From JBBQRS01 sp038214535 (GTDB lineage: Bacteria; Chloroflexota; Anaerolineae; CG2-30-64-16), in assembly GCA_038214535.1 (NCBI GenBank), contig JBBQRS010000009.1, forward strand, positions 1-64,000: DNA of 64,000 nt. Reading direction: 5' to 3'. Below, piece by piece: positions 18,236 through 26,581 of the stretch; the first letter of the stretch is position 1, and each line of letters opens with the position of its first letter. The position numbers were made by a program, and so were the translations under genes. The notes below the pieces were generated by a model. It saw nothing but the letters and a program-made list of their open reading frames with translations, searched no databases and was not told the origin of the DNA.

Positions 18236-19837
18236 ATGCGACACACTTCCCGCTTTCTGTGGATCGGGCTGGCCTTCTTGCTCTCGGCATGTATGCAAGT
18301 CCCGACCCGAACCGATACGCCGTCTGCACTTCCCACCCTCACCGCCCCCACCGCTACATCCGAAGCCGAACCGATCGTCGCGCCGGAAGTGACGCCCGTA
18401 CCCACGGTCGCGCCCACTGCCGAACCCGCACTGGTGACTCAGCCTCTTTTTGCGCCCCTGAGCGACGCGCAAATTCTGATGGAGACGCTGCGCCCCGAAG
18501 CCGAGATGACGCCCGAAGGTACGGCCGACATGACGCGCTATGACATGACTGTGCAGTTGGCCGACGACCTGAGCGCCGTCACCGGCGAGGCGACCATCCG
18601 CTACACCAATCGCGAGGCGGTCCCGCTTGATGCGCTCTATCTGCATCTTTTCCCCAATCTGTGGGACGGTGGGCTGACGGCGGCTAATGTGAAGGTGGAC
18701 GGCGCGCCTGTCGAAATTGCGTGGCCGTCGGGCGACGACATCCTCGGCGGCGTGCTGCCCGCGCCGCTGATGCCGGGCGAAACCGTGGAGCTTGCGCTGG
18801 AGTTCGCCATGGATGTGCCGTCGGGCGACGGCGTGGGCAATTATGGTGAGTTCGCCTATCAGGACGGTATTCTGGCGTTGGCGCACTTCTACCCGACGAT
18901 GGTGGTCTATGATACGGATTGGCGGCTCGAGACGCCGTCGTCGCAGGGTGACGTGATCTTCAACGACGCCAGCCTGTATGACGTGACCTTCATCGCGCCC
19001 ACCGGCATGAAGGTGGCGGCGACCGGCGCGACCGTGGAGAGCCGCGATCTGCCCGATGGCCGCACGGCCTGGCATCTGGTGGGCGGCCCGATGCGCGATT
19101 TTAATATTGTCGCAAGCAAGTCCTACGCGTCTGAAGCCCAGCAGGTCGGCGGGGTCGAAGTGACCAGTTATTTCCTGCCGGAGGATAAGACGGGCGGCGA
19201 ACTGGCGCTGAAATATGCCGCCGATGCGCTGCGCGTCTACGGGGACGCGTTCGGGCCGTATCCGTATCGCGAGCTGGATGTGGGCGCCACGGCGACCGAG
19301 GCCGGCGGGATCGAGTACCCCGGGCTGGTCGTCGTCGCGCGCGCGCTGTATCAGGCTGCCGACCCCACGGGCTTCTTTCAGGCCGCGACGGCGCATGAAG
19401 TGGCGCATCAGTGGTGGTACAACGTGGTCGGCAACGACCAGATCAACGACCCCTGGCTGGATGAGGCGACCGCGCAATACGCGACGGAGCTATATTACGG
19501 CCATGTCTACGGGCCGGGCGGCGCGGCAGCGTTCGAGAAATCGCTGGATGACCGCTGGGCGCGCGTGGATCACGCCGACAAGCCCATCGGCCTGCCCGTC
19601 GAGGACTATGTGGACCGTGAGTATGGGGCCATCGTCTACGGGCGAGGGCCGCTGTTTCTCAATGCCCTGCGTGACCGCATCGGTGGGGAGAAGATGACGG
19701 AGTTCTTGCGGCGCTACTACGAGGAAAATCGCTGGGGCATCGCCACGCCCGCGCGCTTCGAGGCGTTGGCCGAAGAAGTCTCCGGTCAGGACCTCAGCGA
19801 CCTGTTCGCGGAATGGGTTTACGGACTGCCCCAATAA
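18236..19837 (+). CDS. M1 family metallopeptidase lipoprotein
   Basis: 533 residues. A lipoprotein signal with lipobox LLSAC puts the lipidated cysteine at residue 19, followed by a Pro/Thr-rich spacer. The gluzincin zinc site is HEVAHQ (histidine at 387), and the downstream glutamate is in WLDEATAQYA. The M1 substrate loop GAMEN is replaced by a GGIEYPGL-type segment, seen in some bacterial members. It should be an extracellular, membrane-tethered aminopeptidase-like enzyme. GGAG at 18223-18226, 9 nt before ATG 18236, decides the start over the ATG at 18221. Confidence 0.9.
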   Translation: MRHTSRFLWIGLAFLLSACMQVPTRTDTPSALPTLTAPTATSEAEPIVAPEVTPVPTVAPTAEPALVTQPLFAPLSDAQILMETLRPEAEMTPEGTADMTRYDMTVQLADDLSAVTGEATIRYTNREAVPLDALYLHLFPNLWDGGLTAANVKVDGAPVEIAWPSGDDILGGVLPAPLMPGETVELALEFAMDVPSGDGVGNYGEFAYQDGILALAHFYPTMVVYDTDWRLETPSSQGDVIFNDASLYDVTFIAPTGMKVAATGATVESRDLPDGRTAWHLVGGPMRDFNIVASKSYASEAQQVGGVEVTSYFLPEDKTGGELALKYAADALRVYGDAFGPYPYRELDVGATATEAGGIEYPGLVVVARALYQAADPTGFFQAATAHEVAHQWWYNVVGNDQINDPWLDEATAQYATELYYGHVYGPGGAAAFEKSLDDRWARVDHADKPIGLPVEDYVDREYGAIVYGRGPLFLNALRDRIGGEKMTEFLRRYYEENRWGIATPARFEALAEEVSGQDLSDLFAEWVYGLPQ

Positions 19838-19846
19838 GCTCCCAAG

Positions 19847-19909
19847 CCTTTGTAGTGACGGCTTTAGCCGTTGCGTGCGCCAAAACGGCTGAAGCCGTCA
19901 CTACGAAGG
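19847..19909. repeat. Dispersed palindrome family A, copy 2
   Basis: Arms 19847-19872 and 19884-19909 are inverted 26-bp repeats with two mismatches and an 11-nt loop. The right arm runs into the 3' end of the histidine kinase gene and supplies its last two codons and TAG stop. The hairpin lies between convergent genes and could terminate both transcripts. Confidence 0.88.
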
Positions 19910-21289
19910 CTGACCGGCCAGGGGTAGGGTAAGCGTGAAGGTTGCGCCGTGGCCCGGCGCGCTTTCTACGGTGAGATTGCCGCCATGCGCCAGCGCCAAC
20001 TGGCAGGCGATGGCCAGCCCCAGCCCTGCCCCGCCGCCGCGCCGGCTGCGGCTTTTGTCGGCGCGATAGAAGCGGTCGAAGACGTAGGGCAGGTCTTCCG
20101 GCGCGATGCCGCTGCCGGTATCCTCCACGATCAGCCGCGCCTCTCCCTCCGCCTGCTCGACCCGTATGGTGACGCTGCCTCCTGCGGGTGTGTGCCGCAA
20201 CGCATTGCTCACCAGGTTTCGCACGATCTGCCCCAGCCGATCTCGGTCGCCGAGAACGATGGCTTCGCGCGCTGCCTGCTCTAATTTGAGTTGTATCCCG
20301 GCAGATTCGGCGGGCGGGCCGAAGTTCGCGGCCGCAACCTGCGCCACCTCTCGCACGTCCAAAGGCTGGGCGTCCATCCGGAGTTGCCCCGCTTCGGCCA
20401 GCGCCAGATCGCGCAAATCGTCCACCAGGCGGGTGAGCAGGCGCGTCTCGTCGTATAGCCCGGCGATTTGCGCCTGATCCAGCGGGTAGATGCCGTCGAG
20501 CATGGCCTGCAAGTTGCCCTGGATCACGGTCAGCGGAGTGCGCAATTCGTGCGCGACGTCGGCCATTACATGCCGGCGCAGCGCCTCGGCGTCCTCCAGG
20601 TTGGCCGCCATACCGTTGAAGGTGCGTCCGAGTTCTGCGAGCTCGTCCTCGCCCACGGCTTCGACCCGCTGCGAGAGATCCCCGGTGGAAATCGCGCCCG
20701 CCGCGCCGGTCAATCGTCTCAGGGGTGAAGTCAGTCGCCGGCTCATCCAAAGCCCGACAAACAGGGCCAGCGCAACCGCAGCGAGCGCGGCCAACAACAG
20801 CGCGCGTTGCACGGCAGCGAGAAACGCCTGGCCGGGGTCGTCGAGCACCAGATCGGCGGATGCCAGCGTGAGCAACGTACCCACCTGTTGCCCCGAGGCG
20901 GTGGTGATCGGCAAACCGTGGGCAAGCAGCGCCGGTGAAAGCGTCTGCCCTGTCAACTCGCCGGTTGGGTCGGCGACCACGCGGCCTGTGTCGTCCGCCA
21001 GCACCGCCCGGAATCCGCCGCGCCGACCACGGCCGCCCATCATCTGCCCCATGCCCTGACCGGGCGCGGTCTCTTCTAATAGAGGCTCCACGCCCTGCCA
21101 TGTCCCGTATGTTGCGTAGTACGTGGCGAGGTTTTCGACCGCCTGGGGTGACAACATCATGTTACTGCGCACGACATACTGGCGGAACTCATCGCCGGTG
21201 GCGCGCAACACCACCGCCGCAACAACGGCCACGGCCAGCAACGCGACGGCGACAAAGGCCAGGGTCAGCTTGACCCAGAGGCGGTTCAC
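19901..21289 (-). CDS. Sensor histidine kinase (HAMP, HisKA, HATPase)
   Basis: 462 residues. TM1 is at about 8-29, the extracytoplasmic sensor at 30-155, TM2 at 160-181, and HAMP at 182-235. HisKA carries the phospho-acceptor His247 in VAHELRTPL, and HATPase has the N box NLVSNALRHTP and G boxes DTGSGIAPEDLP and GAGLGLAI. The sensor loop has an unusual Gly/Met/Arg patch at residues 79-92 (GMGQMMGG, then RGRRGG). It starts with GTG overlapping the regulator stop by 4 nt (GTGA). Its last two residues and stop codon lie in palindrome A. The stimulus is unknown. Confidence 0.93.
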   Translation of the reverse strand: MNRLWVKLTLAFVAVALLAVAVVAAVVLRATGDEFRQYVVRSNMMLSPQAVENLATYYATYGTWQGVEPLLEETAPGQGMGQMMGGRGRRGGFRAVLADDTGRVVADPTGELTGQTLSPALLAHGLPITTASGQQVGTLLTLASADLVLDDPGQAFLAAVQRALLLAALAAVALALFVGLWMSRRLTSPLRRLTGAAGAISTGDLSQRVEAVGEDELAELGRTFNGMAANLEDAEALRRHVMADVAHELRTPLTVIQGNLQAMLDGIYPLDQAQIAGLYDETRLLTRLVDDLRDLALAEAGQLRMDAQPLDVREVAQVAAANFGPPAESAGIQLKLEQAAREAIVLGDRDRLGQIVRNLVSNALRHTPAGGSVTIRVEQAEGEARLIVEDTGSGIAPEDLPYVFDRFYRADKSRSRRGGGAGLGLAIACQLALAHGGNLTVESAPGHGATFTLTLPLAGQPS

Positions 21290-21984
21290 GAAGCGTCTCC
21301 GTCGTGGTCTTCAAACTTATAGCCGACGCCGTAAACCGTTTGGATGTAGCGCGGCCGGCGTGGGTCGTCGCCCAGCTTGGCGCGCAGGTTCTTGATGTGC
21401 GCGTCTACCGTGCGCTCGTAACCCTCATAGGCGTAGCCCTGCACCCGGTCGAGCAGGTCGAGCCGCGTGAAAGCGCGTCCGGGGTGATGCAGCATCACGA
21501 CCAGCAGGTCGAACTCGGTCGGCGTCAGGTCGAGCAGCCGGCCCGCGCGGGTTGCCCGATGCGCCGTTACGTCAACCTCGAGGTCGCCCGCCCCAAGCAC
21601 TTCATTCACCGGCGCAGCGCCAGAGGTGCGCCTTAACACCGCGCGCACGCGCGCGACCAGCTCGCGCGGGTTGAACGGTTTTGCCACGTAATCATCCGCG
21701 CCCAGCTCAAGCCCGATGATGCGGTCGGTATCGTCTACCCGCGCGGTCAGCATGATGATCGGGGTATCGCCCGCGCGACGGAGCGCCCGCGCGACTTCCA
21801 ACCCATCTATGCCCGGCAACATCAGGTCCAGGATCACCAGATCGGGCTTTTCGCGGCGCGCCTGAATCAGCGCCGTCTGGCCGTCAGTTGCGGTCACCAC
21901 CGTGTAGCCCGCCTGCTCCAGATAAGACCGCACCAGTTTGACGATTTTTGCCTCGTCATCTACCACCAGGATTTTCGCGCCCAT
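21286..21984 (-). CDS. OmpR/PhoB family response regulator
   Basis: 232 residues. The receiver domain has the acidic pair at 9-10, phospho-acceptor Asp53 in VILDLMLPGID, the conserved Thr in LTAR and Lys in VAKPFNPREL. The C-terminal winged-helix DNA-binding domain ends YIQTVYGVGYKFE. It is the first gene of the pair, directly coupled to its kinase, and is transcribed divergently from the lipoprotein gene at 22132. The start follows an AGAGGTGAT ribosome site. The target genes cannot be told from the sequence. Confidence 0.95.
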   Translation of the reverse strand: MGAKILVVDDEAKIVKLVRSYLEQAGYTVVTATDGQTALIQARREKPDLVILDLMLPGIDGLEVARALRRAGDTPIIMLTARVDDTDRIIGLELGADDYVAKPFNPRELVARVRAVLRRTSGAAPVNEVLGAGDLEVDVTAHRATRAGRLLDLTPTEFDLLVVMLHHPGRAFTRLDLLDRVQGYAYEGYERTVDAHIKNLRAKLGDDPRRPRYIQTVYGVGYKFEDHDGDAS

Positions 21985-22048
21985 GAATCATCACCTCTCT
22001 CTGGGTCTGACCTATCGCCGCATTTGATCGGTTTGCGCCGTGTGATGC

Positions 22049-22054
22049 TATAAT
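22049..22054 (+). promoter_or_regulatory. -10 element ahead of the duplicated-domain lipoprotein gene
   Basis: A perfect TATAAT in the context GATGCTATAATGCC, in the divergent intergenic region. No -35 at 16-18 nt was convincing. A further TACAAT lies at 22103-22108. Confidence 0.45.
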
Positions 22055-22131
22055 GCCGTGTGCTCCGCTTCGACCGGCCGCTGCGACGTTGCGAGCGATG
22101 GGTACAATCTACCTGCCGGAAAGGACAGGGT

Positions 22132-23244
22132 ATGCGCGCCGAAGACCATTCGCCTCCGGCCCCCAAACAGCCGCCCCGTGCCAAACGCGGGCTATGGCTG
22201 CTTGCAGCGCTCCTCTTACTACTTCAGATGCCGGGATGCGCCGCGCCACGGCGCGCGATGCCCACGCAACCATCATCGCAGATCACAGATACGGCCACCG
22301 CAACGGCCGCTGCACCGCGTGAAACCATAGCGCCCACGGTAACGGCAAGCCCCACCCTTGCGAAGACCGCCACCGCCACAGCGACCGCGGCAACTCCCGC
22401 AGACAAAATTATCATCCCCGAAACTTTGCGGGCGAAGATCGAGATTGTCTGGCCGCATGACGGCGCCACGGTGCGAGAAGCGACGCAGGCCAACCTCACC
22501 GCGTATCTCATGGGTGTTGACTCCTACAAGTCCCCACCGTGCGCCTGGGAGCCCACGGTGCGCCTGTGGATGGCGCTGAACGCCGAACCGGCTCGCCCCA
22601 TCGCCGTGGCGGAGAAGCGCATGTTGGACACCGGCGGGCGGGATTTCCCCGTCTGGGATTTCAACGATATTGACGTCAGCGCCGCGCGCGACCCCTTCAA
22701 CAAGCTCACATTTTACGTCACTGTGGATGATGTGGATACTTACCATAACATATGGGTCCACGCGCAGGACGCCCGCACCCTTCAAGCGCAACCCAACCAG
22801 CCAACCGAGTTGCTGTCACAACCGCCGCAGGAAGTGGACGCACGCATCAAGATCGTCTGGCCGCATGATGGCTTGTCGGTCGAACAGGCGGAACTGGCGA
22901 ACATCACGGCGTCGCTGTTCAAAGCAGGCACGCTTTCGGCGATTTCAGGCGGAGCATCATGGAATCCCGCCGTTCGGCTCCATCGCTCGCTCAATGCGGA
23001 CGCCGAATCGCCATCCGATCCGCCGATCACGGGTCAACGTCGCGCCATCCCAACCGAAACCGGCGCTGAGATGTGGGCCTGGGATTTCAACGATGTTGAC
23101 GTGCGCGCCGCCCAGGACCGGTTGAACAAGCTCTACTTCTGGGTCAGCGTTGACGGCGTCGCGACGTTCCCAAATATCTGGACGCACGGCGCGGATACCC
23201 CCACCGTATTCCCGCAGGTAGACGTGCTGGAATCTTGCCGGTAG
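22132..23244 (+). CDS. Lipoprotein with a duplicated unknown domain
   Basis: 370 residues, family not recognised. An N-terminal hydrophobic segment ends in MPGC, a plausible lipobox (Cys36), and a Thr/Ala-rich spacer follows. Two homologous units of about 125 residues start at 103 (IEIVWPHDGATV) and 239 (IKIVWPHDGLSV). Each contains a DFND[IV]DV segment, a lone FYV or FWV strand and a [VT]-x-PNIW-like or HNIW end. The beta pattern suggests an extracellular binding domain. The start at 22132 is chosen because it gives a clean signal peptide after AAGGACAGGG; an in-frame upstream start at 22060 would add 24 Arg-rich residues. Confidence 0.75.
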   Translation: MRAEDHSPPAPKQPPRAKRGLWLLAALLLLLQMPGCAAPRRAMPTQPSSQITDTATATAAAPRETIAPTVTASPTLAKTATATATAATPADKIIIPETLRAKIEIVWPHDGATVREATQANLTAYLMGVDSYKSPPCAWEPTVRLWMALNAEPARPIAVAEKRMLDTGGRDFPVWDFNDIDVSAARDPFNKLTFYVTVDDVDTYHNIWVHAQDARTLQAQPNQPTELLSQPPQEVDARIKIVWPHDGLSVEQAELANITASLFKAGTLSAISGGASWNPAVRLHRSLNADAESPSDPPITGQRRAIPTETGAEMWAWDFNDVDVRAAQDRLNKLYFWVSVDGVATFPNIWTHGADTPTVFPQVDVLESCR

Positions 23245-23262
23245 GCATTCCCGGCAAATTGC

Positions 23263-25461
23263 CTATCTCCGCAATTCCAGTGTGGGGTCACCCAATAAGT
23301 TAAAAGTCAGCAACACCTCGCGTACCCCCGCGGTCTGATCGGTAACGCTCGTCTGCGCCTGCAACACCGCGTCGCCCAGCCGGGCTGCGTTGTCCTGGCC
23401 GCCCGGCCTGATTGCCAGCGCGTCTGCCAGGGCCTGCGAAAGGGGTCTTTGATCCGCCAGCAACGCTGCGCCGGAGGGCACCAGCGCCGCGACTGCGCCG
23501 CCACCCGCGTGTCGCACCAGCGCCTCACCCAGCGATACGGTCGAGGGGTGTACGAAGAACCCGCTCAGGCACGTGACCGTGAAAACGACGGGCAGGCGAT
23601 CTCCATTCTTCAACGCCGGTACATCCTCGACTTTCAGGATGCCTTCCTGCGCCCAGAGCGTCACGCTGCCGTGGCCGGTGTAACCCATCAGCCCGACCCC
23701 GGCGTCGAACGCGCCCAACACAGCCGTGCGCGCCGCGCTTCCATCGCCCGTCACCGGCGCGACCTCGGCCTGAAACCCCGTCAGCCTCGCCCCGAACGCC
23801 TGCGCCTCGACCAGGAAGTCGGGATCATCGTTATCGGCGGGCAAAATTGCCTGGCGTCGCCATCCGGCTGCTGCGTTGCCCTGCTCATAAGCGAGGGTCT
23901 TGGCGACCATCGCACGCACCTGTTCGGACGTCTGCGCCGGGAGCCGGCCCACCGCCATGACTGGTTTCAACGATGGGGCGGCGTCGCCTGCCTTCAAGGT
24001 GATGCCATCTCCCTCAAAAACGGTGGGCGGCAACGCGTACCATACGTCTGATGCGGTCCAACCCGTGTAGGTTGTGGCGATGAACTGGGCAGGGATGATA
24101 TCCTTCTCGGCCCCAGCGAGATAGCCGGATGGATCGTAGGAGGCGTCGCCGACCAGAAGGAGATAGGCAGGGGCGGGCGCAGACCAATTTGCCCGCGCAT
24201 ATTGCACGAGGTCGCGGATTGCCGACGGGTCGGGCCGGCTGCGGCTGAACGCGTCATATACCGCCGCCGCATCCAGCACGGCCACGCGCAGACCAGCCTT
24301 CTCGCGCGCCGCGATGAGCGGCTGGAGCGCCTCGCGGAACTCGGGCGCAGTTACGACGATCACGTCTGCGCCGCCGGGCCACCCGGGCAGGCTGCCGGGT
24401 GCAACGCCCGCGATGGATGCGGGCTGGAGTAAGCCATCCTTGAGTGCAACCACGTAACGTCGCGCCGTCCCATCGGAGCCGAAGCGCAACGCGCCATCGG
24501 CAATCGCATATCCGGTCAGGGGTTGGGGCTGTGCGGGGTCGGTCACATCCCACACGGCGAGGTCATCGGGTTGCAATCGCCCGGCGGTCAACGCGACGCG
24601 GAAGCCGGACGCCTGGCCACCAAATTCCAGCGGTGCAGCGCCGGCGACGAGCGGGCGCTGATAGGTCACTTCGGCCCAGTCCACCAGCACGGAATCGGCA
24701 GGCGCGCCCGTGTCGCCGGGCGCGGTGAGTTTGAGGCGATTTTCGCCGGGTTTCAGCAGGCCCGCGGGCAGCGGCAGCTCCACGAGGTGCGTGCCGCGGC
24801 CGTCCCACGTCGTTTCGCCCAGCGCGACGTCGTTCATCGTGAGGATGATCCGATGGTCGGGGTTGACCGGGGCCATGGACTCGGCCCACAGGCGCAGCCG
24901 GAGCAGGCCTTCCGCGGGCAGCGGGTCAACTATTGCGAACGGGATTTCAAAATCGGCGGGCGCAAAGAGCGAGGTCCAGAACCAGCGGTCGCCGCCCGGC
25001 TCGGCATCGGGCAGGTAACGCTTTTGCTCCTCCGCGCGCACCGTGACCCAACCCGTATCGGTCAGATTGGCGTCCGCGGGCGGGGGGGCCGGTTGCGCTG
25101 CCGCTGACCCCTGACCGGCCGCCAGCCGGTACACATTGCGGTAAGATTGGCCCGGACGGCGATTCGCCCGGCCATAGAAGCGCACGGCGGCTTGTTCGTC
25201 CTCTCCCACGCGTTCCAGGGCGACGGGGCGACCATCCACGCTCAGGGACAACCCGGCGGCATCTGTTACGGCCAACCCTGTGTTGCGTAGGGCGTCGAGC
25301 GAGAGGGAATACAGGCCATCTTCTCCGATCACCAGTTTGACGGCGGCGATGGTCTGCGGCGCGGGCGGGGTCTGCGGGGTCTTCGACGTGCAGGCGGCGA
25401 CCGCAAGCAAGAGCAGGAGCGGCAAAATCCACTTCCGCCGCAGGGCGCGTGGGGGCGTCAT
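23263..25461 (-). CDS. Peptidase family C25 (gingipain-like) lipoprotein
   Basis: 732 residues. The signal has lipobox VAAC at about residue 24. Residues 30-350 are beta-rich modules like the N-terminal part of PorU/gingipain relatives, and about 360-730 form the C25 caspase-fold domain. The catalytic dyad is His597 in GYTGHGS and Cys631 in VTCLSGFF, 34 residues apart. C25 enzymes include secreted Arg/Lys proteases and PorU, the sortase-like peptidase of type IX secretion. No Por/Spr components are nearby. It lies 10 nt after the FN3 membrane protein gene and is the last gene of a long minus-strand run. Confidence 0.87.
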   Translation of the reverse strand: MTPPRALRRKWILPLLLLLAVAACTSKTPQTPPAPQTIAAVKLVIGEDGLYSLSLDALRNTGLAVTDAAGLSLSVDGRPVALERVGEDEQAAVRFYGRANRRPGQSYRNVYRLAAGQGSAAAQPAPPPADANLTDTGWVTVRAEEQKRYLPDAEPGGDRWFWTSLFAPADFEIPFAIVDPLPAEGLLRLRLWAESMAPVNPDHRIILTMNDVALGETTWDGRGTHLVELPLPAGLLKPGENRLKLTAPGDTGAPADSVLVDWAEVTYQRPLVAGAAPLEFGGQASGFRVALTAGRLQPDDLAVWDVTDPAQPQPLTGYAIADGALRFGSDGTARRYVVALKDGLLQPASIAGVAPGSLPGWPGGADVIVVTAPEFREALQPLIAAREKAGLRVAVLDAAAVYDAFSRSRPDPSAIRDLVQYARANWSAPAPAYLLLVGDASYDPSGYLAGAEKDIIPAQFIATTYTGWTASDVWYALPPTVFEGDGITLKAGDAAPSLKPVMAVGRLPAQTSEQVRAMVAKTLAYEQGNAAAGWRRQAILPADNDDPDFLVEAQAFGARLTGFQAEVAPVTGDGSAARTAVLGAFDAGVGLMGYTGHGSVTLWAQEGILKVEDVPALKNGDRLPVVFTVTCLSGFFVHPSTVSLGEALVRHAGGGAVAALVPSGAALLADQRPLSQALADALAIRPGGQDNAARLGDAVLQAQTSVTDQTAGVREVLLTFNLLGDPTLELRR

Positions 25462-25471
25462 GGCAGGTATC

Positions 25472-26446
25472 TCAGGGACGGCGCATGCGAAGCGCGGTCG
25501 CCGCGACCACACCGAGCGTTACGCCGACGGCCAGTGTCAGGGCGATCACCACCCCGATGGGCAGCCCCCCTTTGCTGCTTGCGTTCGTGTTCGCTATCGG
25601 GACCTGCGCATCGGTGGGCGTGTCCGCGGAAGCTTCGCTTCGCGCGGCAAATACTACCGGCGCAGGGGTCAGGGTCGGTGTTACGGTTGGGCGCGGCGTG
25701 TGCGACGGAGTTGCGGTCGGCGTTTCCGTGGGTAAGGGGGTGGGCGAAGGCGTCGGGATGGGCTGCGTTGCGGTCGCGGGCAATGGGATCGCTGCGAGGA
25801 CCGGTTCGCCGGTCGGCCTGGTGACGACCCCCGGGCCGGGCTTCGGCGCCGGGACCGCGGGCACAACCGGCTGCTGAGGTTGCACCGGTGGAATGAGCGT
25901 CGCGGGCATCGGCGTCGGTGGTATGGGGGTGTTCGTATAGCGTCGCGTGGCGGTTGGCGGGTCGGTGCTGGTGGCTGTACCGGCAACATAGACCCAGCGG
26001 GTTGAAGTGGCGTTCGTCGTGCCGCCGGGATTCACGGGGCCATGCCACGACGAACCGCCCGCAGAGGTCAGCTCTTCCAGCCGGTAGTAGTAATTACGCC
26101 CTGCGATCAGCTCCGACGCGGGGTCTGTGTAGCTGTAGGTCGCGCCGGTGACGCTGTTGCCCTGCGCCTGTTGCGTGGCGACTACTTGCCCCACCATGTT
26201 CGGGCTTTCAGACCGATAGACGCGAAACGCCACCGTATCAATTTCGGTCGCGGTCTCCCACTCCACGAGGATGGAGCCGTCGCCCTGGCGTGTGGCCTTG
26301 AAGCTTTTGAGGGTGACCGACGCATCCACGCGATGCAGGGTTACCCCCGAGAGAAGCACCGTCACGGCCAGCAACATCACTGCCCAGACCCACATGACCG
26401 CGCGTCGCCCATTGTGAAAGTGTTTACGAGAATCCATATCCATCAT
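25472..26446 (-). CDS. FN3-like domain protein with Pro/Thr stalk and C-terminal anchor
   Basis: About 324 residues. An N-terminal hydrophobic signal comes first, then one fibronectin-III-like beta domain (about 45-150; VEWETATEIDTVAFRVYR, then YYYRLEE), a Pro/Thr-rich stalk (about 165-280) and a C-terminal helix ending in the basic tail RMRRP. The helix plus Arg tail resembles C-terminal sorting signals of surface proteins, but no LPxTG or known variant precedes it. It sits directly upstream of the C25 lipoprotein gene. A smaller relative with the same FN3 domain is at 29517-29951. The start is chosen between closely spaced ATG codons and is uncertain by a few residues. Confidence 0.7.
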   Translation of the reverse strand: MMDMDSRKHFHNGRRAVMWVWAVMLLAVTVLLSGVTLHRVDASVTLKSFKATRQGDGSILVEWETATEIDTVAFRVYRSESPNMVGQVVATQQAQGNSVTGATYSYTDPASELIAGRNYYYRLEELTSAGGSSWHGPVNPGGTTNATSTRWVYVAGTATSTDPPTATRRYTNTPIPPTPMPATLIPPVQPQQPVVPAVPAPKPGPGVVTRPTGEPVLAAIPLPATATQPIPTPSPTPLPTETPTATPSHTPRPTVTPTLTPAPVVFAARSEASADTPTDAQVPIANTNASSKGGLPIGVVIALTLAVGVTLGVVAATALRMRRP

Positions 26447-26581
26447 CTTGCCTGCCAACCGCGCCGCTCCACATCATCCTCAATACAATAAGAACCTGGC
26501 CGAAAACTCCGTAGTTTAGCCCCTCATGGGCGTTGGCGACGGGTACAAGGCCCTAAGCTACGATTCGGATAGACACAAACT

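Noticed and set aside
19794..21101. Open frame of 435 codons on the minus strand overlapping the histidine kinase in another frame
   Set aside because: The kinase frame carries all HisKA and HATPase motifs; this frame is Arg/Gly-rich and shifted.
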